This document shows, in pieces, positions 31,983 through 39,874 of a stretch of DNA of 64,000 nt. The notes under the pieces are model-generated. The model worked only from the letters and a program-made list of their open reading frames with translations. It searched no databases and was not told the origin of the DNA. Numbering within the stretch: position 1 is the first letter of the stretch; every line of letters starts with the position of its first letter. The position numbers and the translations under genes were made by a program. Source of the DNA: Bradyrhizobium sp. (GTDB lineage Bacteria > Pseudomonadota > Alphaproteobacteria > Rhizobiales > Xanthobacteraceae); NCBI RefSeq assembly GCF_030646015.1, contig NZ_JAUSLT010000140.1, positions 1 through 64,000 on the forward strand. The letters are read 5' to 3'.

Positions 31983-32650
31983 TGCAGATGCACAGCCTCG
32001 CCTTCGACGTCTCGCATACGCTGGCCGGCGGCCTCGTGCTGATCAGCTTCATGATGCTGTACCAGGACCGGCTCTATTCGCTGCTCAACGTGTTCGCCCT
32101 GCATGCCCTGGTGCTGGCGCTGTCCGTCGCGTGGCAGGCCTACATCCAGGACGCGCCGCATCTCTACGTCACCGCTGTCATCGCGCTGGTGTTCAAGGCG
32201 ATCGTGATTCCGGTCGGGCTGCACCGCATCGTCAAGCAGCTCGGCATTCACCGCGACATCGAGTCGGCGGTGGGAATCGGCATGACCATGCTGGCCGGAA
32301 TGGGCCTGGTCGCGCTCTCGATGGTGTTGATGCTGCGGGTGACCGCCGACGCCGATCCGCTGGCGCGCGAGGATCTCGCCTTCGCGCTGTCGGTGGTGCT
32401 GCTGGGGTTGCTCGTCATGGTGACGCGCCGCAACGCCGTCAGTCAGGTGGTCGGGTTCATGTCGCTCGAGAACGGGCTGGTGCTGGCGGCGACCGGCGCC
32501 AAGGGCATGCCGCTGGTGGTCGAGATCAGCGTGGCGTTCTCGATCCTGATCGCGTTCATCGTCATCGGCATCTTCCTGTTCCGGATCCGCGAACGCTTCG
32601 ATTCCGTCGACGTCTCCGCCCTCGACGACTTCCGGGGCGAGCGGCGATGA
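31982..32650 (+). CDS. hyfE: Hydrogenase-4 subunit E-like protein HyfE
   Basis: The 222-residue protein has about seven membrane helices and matches HyfE: ALVFKAIVIPVGLHRIVKQL and QVVGFMSLENGLVLAATGA, the latter resembling NuoK. HyfE is a distinguishing subunit of hydrogenase-4 and related Ehr complexes, and is absent from hydrogenase-3. It overlaps hyfF by four bases (ATGA). Confidence 0.88.
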   Translation: MQMHSLAFDVSHTLAGGLVLISFMMLYQDRLYSLLNVFALHALVLALSVAWQAYIQDAPHLYVTAVIALVFKAIVIPVGLHRIVKQLGIHRDIESAVGIGMTMLAGMGLVALSMVLMLRVTADADPLAREDLAFALSVVLLGLLVMVTRRNAVSQVVGFMSLENGLVLAATGAKGMPLVVEISVAFSILIAFIVIGIFLFRIRERFDSVDVSALDDFRGERR

Positions 32651-34098
32651 ATCTCGGTTCCTTCAATCCCGTCTCGGCCGTCCTGCTGATCCCGATCGGC
32701 GCTGCGGCATTGCTGGCCGTGCTGCCCGGCTACCGGTTGACCGCGCGCCTCAACGTGGTCGCCAGTCTGGCGACTTTTCTCGCCGCACTTTCCTTGTTCG
32801 CGATCGACCGCCCGCCGCCCGGTCCCTACGTGCTGGTCGACGACCTCAACATCGTGTTCATCGTACTCAACACCTTCGTCGGTTTCACCACCAGCATCTT
32901 CTCAGCCAGCTACATCGCCCACGAACTCGATACCGGCCGGCTGACCCCGGCGTACTTACGTTTCTACCACGCCATGTACCAGATCATGATGTTCGGCATG
33001 AACCTCGCGTTCGTATCGAACAATATCGGGTTGATGTGGGTCGCGGTGGAGATCGCCACCCTGTCCACGGTGCTGATGGTCGGCATCTATCGCACCCATG
33101 CCGCGCTGGAAGCGGCGTGGAAATATTTCATCCTCGGCAGCGTCGGCATCGCGCTCGCTCTGTTCGGCACCATCCTGGTCTACATGGCGGCGCGACCGGT
33201 GGTCGGCGAAGGCCAGGACGGCATGATCTGGACGCTGCTGATCGAGCATGCCGCACAATTCGACCCGGCCTTGCTCAACGTCGCCTTCGTCTTCCTGTTT
33301 CTCGGCTACGGCACCAAGATTGGCCTGGCGCCGCTGCATGCCTGGCTGCCCGACGCCCATGCCGAAGGTCCGACGCCGATCTCGGCGGTGCTGTCCGGAC
33401 TGCTGCTGAACGTCGCGCTCTATGCGCTGCTGCGCTTCAAGATCCTGCTCGCCGCCAATCCGGAGGCGATCGCGCCCGGCCCGCTGATGGTGACGATGGG
33501 GCTGGTCTCGGTGGTGTTCGCGGCGTTCATGCTGTACCGGCGGCGCGACATCAAGCGGCTGTTCGCCTATTCCTCGATCGAGCACATGGGCATCATCGTC
33601 TTTGCCTTCGGCATGGGCGGCCCGCTCGCCAATTTTGCCGGACTGCTGCACATGGTGATGCACAGCCTGACCAAGTCGGCGATCTTCTTTGCCGTCGGCC
33701 ATATTTCGCAGATCAAGGGCACGCAGCGGATCAACCGGATCCGCGGCCTGACGGTGACCCATCCGGCGCTCGGCTGGGGGCTGGTGGTCGGCGTCGCCGC
33801 GATCGCCGGATTGCCGCCGCTCGGCATCTTCATGAGCGAGTTTCTGGTGGTGACCTCCACCTTTGCGCGGCAGCCGCTGCTGGCAATCGTGCTGGTGTTC
33901 GGGATCCTGCTGGCGTTCGGCGCCTTGCTGCTGCGGCTGACCAGCGTCGCATTCGGCCGGCCGCGCGGAAGCACGGCATCAGCCGAAGCTTCCTACGTTC
34001 CGATGTTCGCCCATCTCGCGCTGGTGCTGGGCGCGGGCATCTATCTTCCCGCGCCGCTCGTGCTCTGGTTCCAGAATGTCGCCCGCCTGCTTGGATAG
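32647..34098 (+). CDS. hyfF: Second antiporter-like subunit HyfF
   Basis: The 483-residue, ~14-helix NuoN/M-like protein has WVAVEIATLSTVLMVGIYRT, GYGTKIGLAPLHAWLPDAHA, YRRRDIKRLFAYSSIEHMGI and HSLTKSAIFFAVGHISQIKG, all with the charged residues of proton-pumping subunits. It is a second ion-translocating unit besides HyfB. The frame is open far upstream, but ATG at 32647 overlapping the hyfE stop is the coupled start. Confidence 0.9.
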   Translation: MNLGSFNPVSAVLLIPIGAAALLAVLPGYRLTARLNVVASLATFLAALSLFAIDRPPPGPYVLVDDLNIVFIVLNTFVGFTTSIFSASYIAHELDTGRLTPAYLRFYHAMYQIMMFGMNLAFVSNNIGLMWVAVEIATLSTVLMVGIYRTHAALEAAWKYFILGSVGIALALFGTILVYMAARPVVGEGQDGMIWTLLIEHAAQFDPALLNVAFVFLFLGYGTKIGLAPLHAWLPDAHAEGPTPISAVLSGLLLNVALYALLRFKILLAANPEAIAPGPLMVTMGLVSVVFAAFMLYRRRDIKRLFAYSSIEHMGIIVFAFGMGGPLANFAGLLHMVMHSLTKSAIFFAVGHISQIKGTQRINRIRGLTVTHPALGWGLVVGVAAIAGLPPLGIFMSEFLVVTSTFARQPLLAIVLVFGILLAFGALLLRLTSVAFGRPRGSTASAEASYVPMFAHLALVLGAGIYLPAPLVLWFQNVARLLG

Positions 34099-34117
34099 TC
34101 CAAAGGATTAACCGGAT

Positions 34118-35629
34118 ATGCCGTCGCTGATCGATCTCATGCTGGAGGGCCGCGGGGTGGCGCATCACGGCCCGTGGCCGCGCGCCGTGGTCGACGTATC
34201 AGTATGGCATTTCGCCGCCAGTGAAATCGCGCACGGGCGCTGGAGCCTGCTCGGTCTGTGGGGCGAACCGTCGGCGGTGCACATGGCGATCATGGATGCT
34301 CTGACCGCCGAGATCGCCGTCGTCAGCCTGGATTGCCCCGACCGCGTCTATCCCTCGGTCGGCTTGCACCATCCGCCGGCACTCCGGCTGGAGCGCAGCA
34401 TCCGCGATCTGTTCGGCTTGACGGCGGAAGGCCTGCCCGATCCCCGCCCCTGGCTCGATCACGACCAGTGGGGCGTGCGTTTTCCGCTCGGAGACCGCAT
34501 CGACGCGCCGCCGAAGGCCGCGCCCTATCGTTTCCTAGCCGCGGAAGGCCATGGCATGCACCAGATCGCGGTCGGTCCGGTACATGCGGGCATCATCGAG
34601 CCCGGCCATTTTCGCTTCACCGCCAGCGGCGAAACCGTGGTCCGGCTGGAGCAGCGGCTAGGATATACCCACAAGGGTATCGAGGGGCTGATGTCAGGCG
34701 CCAGTCTCGAGCGCGCCGCAACGCTTGCCGGCCGCGTCTCCGGTGACAGCACCGTCGCCTATGCCTATGCGTTTTCGCGCGCGGCCGAGGCGGCGTTGCA
34801 GCTGGTGGTGCCCGATCGCGCGGTGTGGCTGCGCGCTTTGCTGGCCGAACTCGAGCGGCTCGCCAACCATCTCGGCGACATCGGCGCGATCTGCAACGAT
34901 GCCTCCTTCAGCCTGATGCACGCCCATTGCAGCGTGCTGCGCGAGAGCGTGCTGCGCGCATCGCATAGCGCGTTCGGCCATCGGCTGCTGCGGGACGTTA
35001 TCGTGCCCGGCGGCGTCACCCGCGACATCAGCGAGGAAGGGACCGAAGCCATCCAGACCGTGCTGGACAACATCCGGCTACGCTTCCCGGCCCTGATCGA
35101 ATTATACGACAACACCGCATCGCTGCAGGACCGCACCGTCGATACCGGCATACTCACGCCGGCATTGGCGAGACAGTACGCCGCTGGCGGCACCATCGGC
35201 CGTGCCTCCGGCCGCTCGTTCGACGCGCGCCGCGCCCTCGCCTATCCGCCCTATGACAGCCTGCGCTTCGAGGTACCGGTGCTGAACGAGGGCGACGTCA
35301 ATGCCCGGGTCTGGATCCGCGTGCGCGAGGTCGAACAGTCGCTTGCCCTGATCGACCAGATATTGAGCCGGCTGCCGCAGGGCCCGCTCGGCACCCATGC
35401 GGCGCACCGCCGCGAGGCGCGCGAAGGCATGGCCATCGTCGAAGGCTTTCGCGGCGACGTGCTGGTCTGGCTCCGCCTCAGGGACGGCCTGATCGAGCGC
35501 TGCCATTTGCGCGACCCCTCATGGTTTCAATGGCCGCTGCTGGAAGCCGTGATCGAGAACAACATCGTCGCGGATTTTCCGCTCTGCAACAAATCGTTCA
35601 ACTGTTCCTATTCGGGCCAGGATCTCTAG
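34118..35629 (+). CDS. hyfG: Fused NuoC/NuoD-like large subunit lacking Ni-Fe ligands (HyfG-like)
   Basis: The 503-residue protein has an N-terminal NuoC-like domain (about 1-130) and a NuoD/hydrogenase large-subunit domain (about 145-503), with IAVGPVHAGIIEPGHFRF, ERLANHLGDIGAICND and PGGVTRDI. The two cysteine pairs that hold Ni-Fe in hydrogenases are missing: the L1 site reads RVSGDS (206-211) instead of R-[IV]-C-G-x-C, and the L2 site near the C terminus reads RDPSWFQW (from 465) instead of DPCxxC. It therefore cannot be a conventional hydrogenase and fits the Ehr group. It ends 2 bases before hyfI. Confidence 0.88.
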   Translation: MPSLIDLMLEGRGVAHHGPWPRAVVDVSVWHFAASEIAHGRWSLLGLWGEPSAVHMAIMDALTAEIAVVSLDCPDRVYPSVGLHHPPALRLERSIRDLFGLTAEGLPDPRPWLDHDQWGVRFPLGDRIDAPPKAAPYRFLAAEGHGMHQIAVGPVHAGIIEPGHFRFTASGETVVRLEQRLGYTHKGIEGLMSGASLERAATLAGRVSGDSTVAYAYAFSRAAEAALQLVVPDRAVWLRALLAELERLANHLGDIGAICNDASFSLMHAHCSVLRESVLRASHSAFGHRLLRDVIVPGGVTRDISEEGTEAIQTVLDNIRLRFPALIELYDNTASLQDRTVDTGILTPALARQYAAGGTIGRASGRSFDARRALAYPPYDSLRFEVPVLNEGDVNARVWIRVREVEQSLALIDQILSRLPQGPLGTHAAHRREAREGMAIVEGFRGDVLVWLRLRDGLIERCHLRDPSWFQWPLLEAVIENNIVADFPLCNKSFNCSYSGQDL

Positions 35630-35631
35630 CG

Positions 35632-36165
35632 ATGCGCAAACTGCTGTTCGAAAGCCTGTTTCGCCGGCCGTTCACCGAACTGCCGCCATTGCCTGATGAT
35701 GCCGCGGTGACCGAACTTGCAGGCGCGGTCGGCCGCGCGGCGCGGCGGCGGCTCGGCCGCAGTCTCTCGATCCGCGAGATCGACGCCGGGTCCTGCAATG
35801 GATGTGAACTGGAAATCCACGCGCTCAACAACGCCTATTATGACGTCGAGCGCTTCGGCCTCAAATTCGTGGCGTCGCCGCGCCATGCCGATGTGCTGAT
35901 GGTAACCGGGCCCGTGACCAAGAACATGCGCGAGGCGCTGGAGCGCACCTATCATGCGACCCCCAACCCGAAATGGGTGGTCGCGGTCGGCGATTGCGGC
36001 CGCGACGGCGGCTGTTTCGCCGGCAGCTATGCGGTGGTCGGCGGCGTCGCCGGGGTGATCCCGGTCGATCTGCACATCCCCGGCTGTCCGCCGACGCCGA
36101 CGGCGATGCTGCGGGGTCTCCTCGCGCTGCTCGAACGGGTGGATAGCAATGCCGTTACGCCTTGA
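35632..36165 (+). CDS. hyfI: NuoB-like Fe-S small subunit HyfI
   Basis: The 177-residue protein is homologous to NuoB/HycG. All four cluster-binding cysteine positions are visible: C55 and C58 in GSCNGCELE, C122 in VGDCGRDGGC, and C152 in HIPGCPPTP. It can thus hold the [4Fe-4S] cluster next to the HyfG active-site region. The ATG is 2 bases after the hyfG stop. It is the last gene; no NuoI/HyfH-like ferredoxin gene follows, and the operon ends at a large palindromic repeat. Confidence 0.9.
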   Translation: MRKLLFESLFRRPFTELPPLPDDAAVTELAGAVGRAARRRLGRSLSIREIDAGSCNGCELEIHALNNAYYDVERFGLKFVASPRHADVLMVTGPVTKNMREALERTYHATPNPKWVVAVGDCGRDGGCFAGSYAVVGGVAGVIPVDLHIPGCPPTPTAMLRGLLALLERVDSNAVTP

Positions 36166-36177
36166 AGCGAAACTTCT

Positions 36178-36311
36178 TCCCTCTCCCCTTGTGGGAGAGG
36201 GTGGCGCCTCACGAAGTGAGGCGACGGGTGAGGGGTCTGTCTCAGCGGATAGAGACCCCTCATCCGGCGCGGACTACGTCCGCGCCACCTTCTCCCACAA
36301 GGGGAGAAGGA
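36178..36311. repeat. ~135-bp palindromic repeat, copy B (inverted)
   Basis: ctctccccttgtgggagag opens the element and ctcccacaaggggagaagg closes it; the internal gcctcacgaagtgaggc, gggtgagggg, cccctcatcc and gcgcggactacgtccgcgcc blocks are those of copy A (17884-18017) in reverse order. It lies between the convergent hyfI and the second XRE gene. Confidence 0.85.
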
Positions 36312-36334
36312 AAAAAGAGAAGACTCGCGCGACC

Positions 36335-36646
36335 TTATCGCGCCCGCTCCAGCGCGCGCGTCGACGCCTTCGGTGGCCGGATCGCCTTCGGTTTTGCAGC
36401 CTGCTCGCGGAGACGGACGCCGCGGCCGCCGGTGGCGCTCGCAACTCCCGGACCGATCAACTCGATGCCGGCACTCTCGAGCGCGGAAACCAGTTTCATC
36501 AGCGAATCGACATTGGCGCGGATGACGCCGTCGCTGGCTTCCATGCGCTGGATCGTCGGCACCGAAAGGCCCGCCAGATCCGCGGTCTGCCGCTGATCGA
36601 TGTTCAGGAGCGCGCGCGCGGCCCTGAGTTGATTGGCGGTAATCAT
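36335..36646 (-). CDS. XRE-family regulator, paralogue at the far end of the hyf-like operon
   Basis: The 103-residue protein begins MITANQLRAARALLNIDQRQ and contains LAGLSVPTIQRMEASDG, NVDSLMKLVSALESAGIELI and GGRGVRLRE, closely matching the XRE protein at 28700. The C-terminal ~25 residues are Lys/Pro/Ala-rich and differ. Upstream on the minus strand, TTGAAG and TAGATA 17 bases apart could be a promoter. It is convergent with hyfI and divergent from the methyltransferase-like gene. The pair may have arisen by duplication and could cross-bind operators. Confidence 0.82.
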   Translation of the reverse strand: MITANQLRAARALLNIDQRQTADLAGLSVPTIQRMEASDGVIRANVDSLMKLVSALESAGIELIGPGVASATGGRGVRLREQAAKPKAIRPPKASTRALERAR

Positions 36647-36726
36647 GAAGGTCGCTCCGGTTCCTGGATAATATCTATAACATACAAATTACTGCTTCAA
36701 GCATCTATTTACAGGTGCCGTATATC

Positions 36727-37524
36727 ATGCAGGCGAGCGTCGCCGCATGCTATTTGATGCATGAACTCGATAAGGAATCGGCTGTGCGGCTGTTGGGACG
36801 TTATCAGGGAAGAAGCGGCGAGATCGAGATCGTCGAATGCTCGTGGGATGGCACCCGGATCTATTTCGAGGAAGGCGTGCGGCAAAGCCAGGCGACGCCG
36901 GACGGCGAAAGCGTCTTCACCTATGTGAAGCTGATGGATGAGCTGCTGCACCGGGCGGCCAACATCCTGGTGCTCGGATGTGGCGGCGGCAACCTTGCCA
37001 CGCGGCTGGCCCGGCTGGGAAAACAGCTGACCATCGTCGACAACAACCCGATCAGCTTCGTGATCGCGCAGAAGTTCTTCGGGCTGCCCGACGATCTCCA
37101 CTGCATGGTGTCCGATTTCCGTAAATTCATCTTTCAGGACGACGCGCTTTACGATGGCATCGCCATCGATATCGGCGGCCCGGGTTTTCGCTTCAACGAC
37201 GAATTCGATGTCGAAACCTGCGACGCGATCCGCGCCAGGCTGGCGCCGGGCGGCCGCATCGTGATGAATGTGACGGTCATGAACGACATCGATCCCTTGC
37301 CCGACCGGATCGCGGCGCGGCTCGCCGGCGACAGCATGCGGGTATGGATCGTCGACGAGCAGGGGATCGAAGAGCGCAACGCCATCATCGCCTGCCTGCC
37401 GGAACGGCAATTGAACCCGCGTGCGGCGCTCAACGATGCGATGCGACACAATCAGGAACGGTGGTCGATCCGGCGCGGCCGGCTGCGCAGCCGCGATCTG
37501 GCGTTCGGATCACGCCACGGGTGA
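36727..37524 (+). CDS. SAM-dependent methyltransferase/spermidine synthase-like protein
   Basis: The 265-residue protein has a Rossmann-type core with ILVLGCGGGNLATRLARLGK (motif I), TIVDNNP (motif II), a DGIAIDIGGPG stretch and a GGRIVMNVTV strand. This is the spermidine-synthase-like fold, but the substrate is unknown and the polyamine-site signature is not evident. GTG at 36715 is an alternative start. The 3' end overlaps that of the convergent alpha/beta hydrolase by 15 bases. Confidence 0.75.
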   Translation: MQASVAACYLMHELDKESAVRLLGRYQGRSGEIEIVECSWDGTRIYFEEGVRQSQATPDGESVFTYVKLMDELLHRAANILVLGCGGGNLATRLARLGKQLTIVDNNPISFVIAQKFFGLPDDLHCMVSDFRKFIFQDDALYDGIAIDIGGPGFRFNDEFDVETCDAIRARLAPGGRIVMNVTVMNDIDPLPDRIAARLAGDSMRVWIVDEQGIEERNAIIACLPERQLNPRAALNDAMRHNQERWSIRRGRLRSRDLAFGSRHG

Positions 37525-38424
37525 TGGGCCGAGGATCGCCGCTTCGCCCGTCACCGGCACCTCAAGGAACGTTTTCAGCGCGCCGATAACCTCGGCCGGC
37601 TTGTCGTGCTGCACCCAGTGCCCGGCGCCCTCGATCTTCACCAGTTCAGCTTGCTTGAAATGCCCGAGCACGCCGGCGGTTTGGGGATCCGGCAGAAAAC
37701 TCTCGCTGCCGGCCACCAGCAGCGTCGGACAGGCAATGCGCGACCACAGCGCGATGTTGTCTTCCAGCGACAGCCGGTACGGCGCGCGGGCGCGCAAATA
37801 CGGATCGAACTTCCAGCTGTAGCCGCCGTCCGCATTCGCTTTCAGGGCATGGGTGGCGAGATGCATCGCCTGCTCGCGGGTCAGCCGCGCATTGCGCCCG
37901 AGCATGCGATCGGCGCCATCGGCCACCGAGGCATAGCGCTGGGTCTTGCGCTGCGCCGTCTTGTCGAGGTCGCCGACCCAGTCAGCAATCCTGATATCGA
38001 TCGGCTTCACCCGTCGCGCCGGAAAGTTGGTCACGCCGTCGAGCACGATCAGCCGCGATAGTTTTTCCGGAAACGCCCCGGCAAAGGTCAGGCTGACCAT
38101 GCCGCCCATCGAGTGGCCGACGATAGCGACGTTTTCCAGGCCTTCGGACTTCACCAGGCAGGCCAGATCGTAGACGTGATCGGCCAGGCTGTAGCTGCTG
38201 CCTTTTGCCCACTCGGAATCGCCATGACCGCGCAAATCGGGCGCGATGACGTGAAAATTCGCCCGCAACGCCCGCGCCACGTGGTCCCAGCTGCGGGAGT
38301 GATCGAGGCCGCCATGGACCAGCAACAGCGGCGGCGCCGATGCGTTGCCCCAGTCGGTGTAGTGCAGCCGAAGTCCGTGGGACTGGTAGAAGCGCGCCTG
38401 CGGCGCGTCCGATAAAGGGTTCAT
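37510..38424 (-). CDS. Alpha/beta hydrolase
   Basis: The 304-residue protein has the oxyanion motif LLVHGGLDHS, a PDLRGHGDS strand, the nucleophile elbow GHSMGG (Ser near residue 105), an acid in the AGSESFLPD region and a C-terminal GAGHWVQHDKP histidine. Esterase, lipase or haloalkane/epoxide-type activity are all possible. No operon partner is evident. Confidence 0.87.
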   Translation of the reverse strand: MNPLSDAPQARFYQSHGLRLHYTDWGNASAPPLLLVHGGLDHSRSWDHVARALRANFHVIAPDLRGHGDSEWAKGSSYSLADHVYDLACLVKSEGLENVAIVGHSMGGMVSLTFAGAFPEKLSRLIVLDGVTNFPARRVKPIDIRIADWVGDLDKTAQRKTQRYASVADGADRMLGRNARLTREQAMHLATHALKANADGGYSWKFDPYLRARAPYRLSLEDNIALWSRIACPTLLVAGSESFLPDPQTAGVLGHFKQAELVKIEGAGHWVQHDKPAEVIGALKTFLEVPVTGEAAILGPSPVA

Positions 38425-38504
38425 GACGGTCTAGATAGGGGCTGGCGGCGCGCAGGTCCAGCATTCCGGAATGCGGAATTCGCTGCCGGCGCGCTTGATC
38501 CCGC

Positions 38505-38783
38505 CTACCGAAGCCCGAGCAGGGAGCGGCGATAACCGTTGCTGCGCACTTCCTCCAGGCACGCGAAGCTGCTGTTGCTGCCCCGCCCGTAAAACTTCTG
38601 ACGCTTGGCGTAATAGATGCCCTTGCGGAAATCCAGCCAGACCACCGTATCGCCGGGGCAATGGCGCTGCGCCTGCGCCTCGTAACGAAACGGCGTGAGC
38701 GGCGTGGCGGCAGCGATGTTCGCGCCGCCTTCGACCAGCAGAATGGTCAGGAGAAAGATCGCGCGCTTGAGAGAATCTGGCAT
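38505..38783 (-). CDS. Small secreted protein of unknown function
   Basis: The 92-residue protein has an N-terminal hydrophobic signal (about 8-25, IFLLTILLVEGGANIAAA). The mature part has two Cys (HCPGDTVVWLDFRKGIYY and SFACLEEVRSNGYRRS) likely joined by a disulphide. The HCPGD-WLDxxKGIYY...ARQ-YG-SNS pattern recurs in small rhizobial proteins of unknown role, as far as I recall. No partner gene is suggested by position. Confidence 0.7.
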   Translation of the reverse strand: MPDSLKRAIFLLTILLVEGGANIAAATPLTPFRYEAQAQRHCPGDTVVWLDFRKGIYYAKRQKFYGRGSNSSFACLEEVRSNGYRRSLLGLR

Positions 38784-38955
38784 CGGAATACCGCGTCAAT
38801 GATGCAGCTGTCGGCAAGCGACGTTCCGGAAATCTACTTCAGATACTCTTCGACCATAACCCCGCCGGTTGCGCTCCACATCACGGGGACAGGCGACGAC
38901 GTGCCGCGACCTGACCGGCAAGCGCGCCACCCAGCCGTCAGTCCGCCATTGCCCC

Positions 38956-39687
38956 CTACCCGGCCTTTGTCCAACCCTCGTCTTCCGGCGAGGGGAACGA
39001 AAGTCCCGACGTCGCGTCAAACAAATAGAGATGATCGTGAACCAGTTTGACGCCGGCAACATTTTCGGCTGCCACGATCGCGGCCTGCCTGAATCGCTCA
39101 TCGGTGATCATGCCGTTGAGATGCACAATCCCGTCCCGCACGGTGACCCCAAGCTGAATCGGGTGCCATTCATTCTGTTCGATGGATGAGATCACGCGGT
39201 TGCGAATGTGGTCGTCATCGGCGGTTGGATCCGGAACGTCGCGAGCGAGGCTTGCGACGGCACGCAGGAGATCGGAGCGAGTCACAATTCCGACCAGCGC
39301 ATCTCCGCGGAGCACGGGCAAACGTTTGACGTCTTCACGCTCCATCAGCCGCACCAGTTTCTCGAGCGGCATGTCCTCTGTCGCGGTGAAGAGACTGTCC
39401 TGCGTCATGATCTCGCCGACCTTGCGGCCGTACGCCTGCACGAAGTCCACGGCGGATTTTCCAGCCCCCATGAGGTAATCCAGCCATCGGATACGTGGCC
39501 CTTGCGTCCCGATCTCGCTCCGGCGCATGAAGTCGCCTTCAGAGACGATGCCAACCAGTTTGCCTGCAACGTCGACCACCGGAAGGCCACTGATGTGATG
39601 CTGCAGCATCAGGTCTGCAGCTTCCCGAATGGATGTATCGGATTTCACCGTGATGACCTTGCGGGTCATGATTTGATGTGCGCGCAT
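38956..39687 (-). CDS. CBS-pair/BON domain protein, copy 1
   Basis: The 243-residue cytosolic protein has two CBS domains (about 1-60 and 90-150), beginning MRAHQIMTRKVITVKSDTSI with VGIVSEGDFMRRSE and VGIVTRSDLLRAVA, followed by a BON domain (about 155-225) with VTVRDGIVHLNGMI and AAENVAGVKLVHDHL. CBS pairs sense adenylates; BON domains bind membranes or proteins. It is a close paralogue of the gene at 41537. The start is 51 bp downstream of a FixK-type box, and it is divergent from the anion permease. Confidence 0.9.
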   Translation of the reverse strand: MRAHQIMTRKVITVKSDTSIREAADLMLQHHISGLPVVDVAGKLVGIVSEGDFMRRSEIGTQGPRIRWLDYLMGAGKSAVDFVQAYGRKVGEIMTQDSLFTATEDMPLEKLVRLMEREDVKRLPVLRGDALVGIVTRSDLLRAVASLARDVPDPTADDDHIRNRVISSIEQNEWHPIQLGVTVRDGIVHLNGMITDERFRQAAIVAAENVAGVKLVHDHLYLFDATSGLSFPSPEDEGWTKAG

Positions 39688-39737
39688 TGCTGCCTCCGAT
39701 TTCAGGTCAAGGCTATTTCGAGAACCCCGCCGCCCGA

Positions 39738-39751
39738 TTGATGCATGTCAA
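39738..39751 (-). promoter_or_regulatory. FixK-type box upstream of CBS-BON copy 1
   Basis: TTGATGCATGTCAA has perfect TTGA and TCAA half-sites spaced by six bases. Its centre is ~57 bases before the CBS-BON start at 39687, consistent with activation from -41.5 and a ~16-base leader. Sites of this form bind FixK2/FNR-family activators in Bradyrhizobium. Confidence 0.75.
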
Positions 39752-39800
39752 CGATTTTGCAGGGCTACCCAGCGGAGCCCCCAAGGCCGCGGCACCGGCT

Positions 39801-39814
39801 TTGACATCGCTCAA
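39801..39814 (+). promoter_or_regulatory. FixK-type box upstream of the anion permease
   Basis: TTGACATCGCTCAA is a perfect TTGA-N6-TCAA site. Its centre is ~67 bases before the permease ATG at 39875, allowing a transcript start near 39849. With the box at 39738 it makes a divergent pair in a 187-bp interval. Confidence 0.75.
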
Positions 39815-39874
39815 ATGGCCGTCCCCCAAAAGCTGATCGACTGCCATTTGGCTGTTGCAGCGGGGGAAATTCTC

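Noticed and set aside
29017..36165. Functional [NiFe] hydrogenase or formate hydrogenlyase
   Set aside because: Ni-Fe cysteine motifs are missing, and no maturation, ferredoxin or formate dehydrogenase genes are present.
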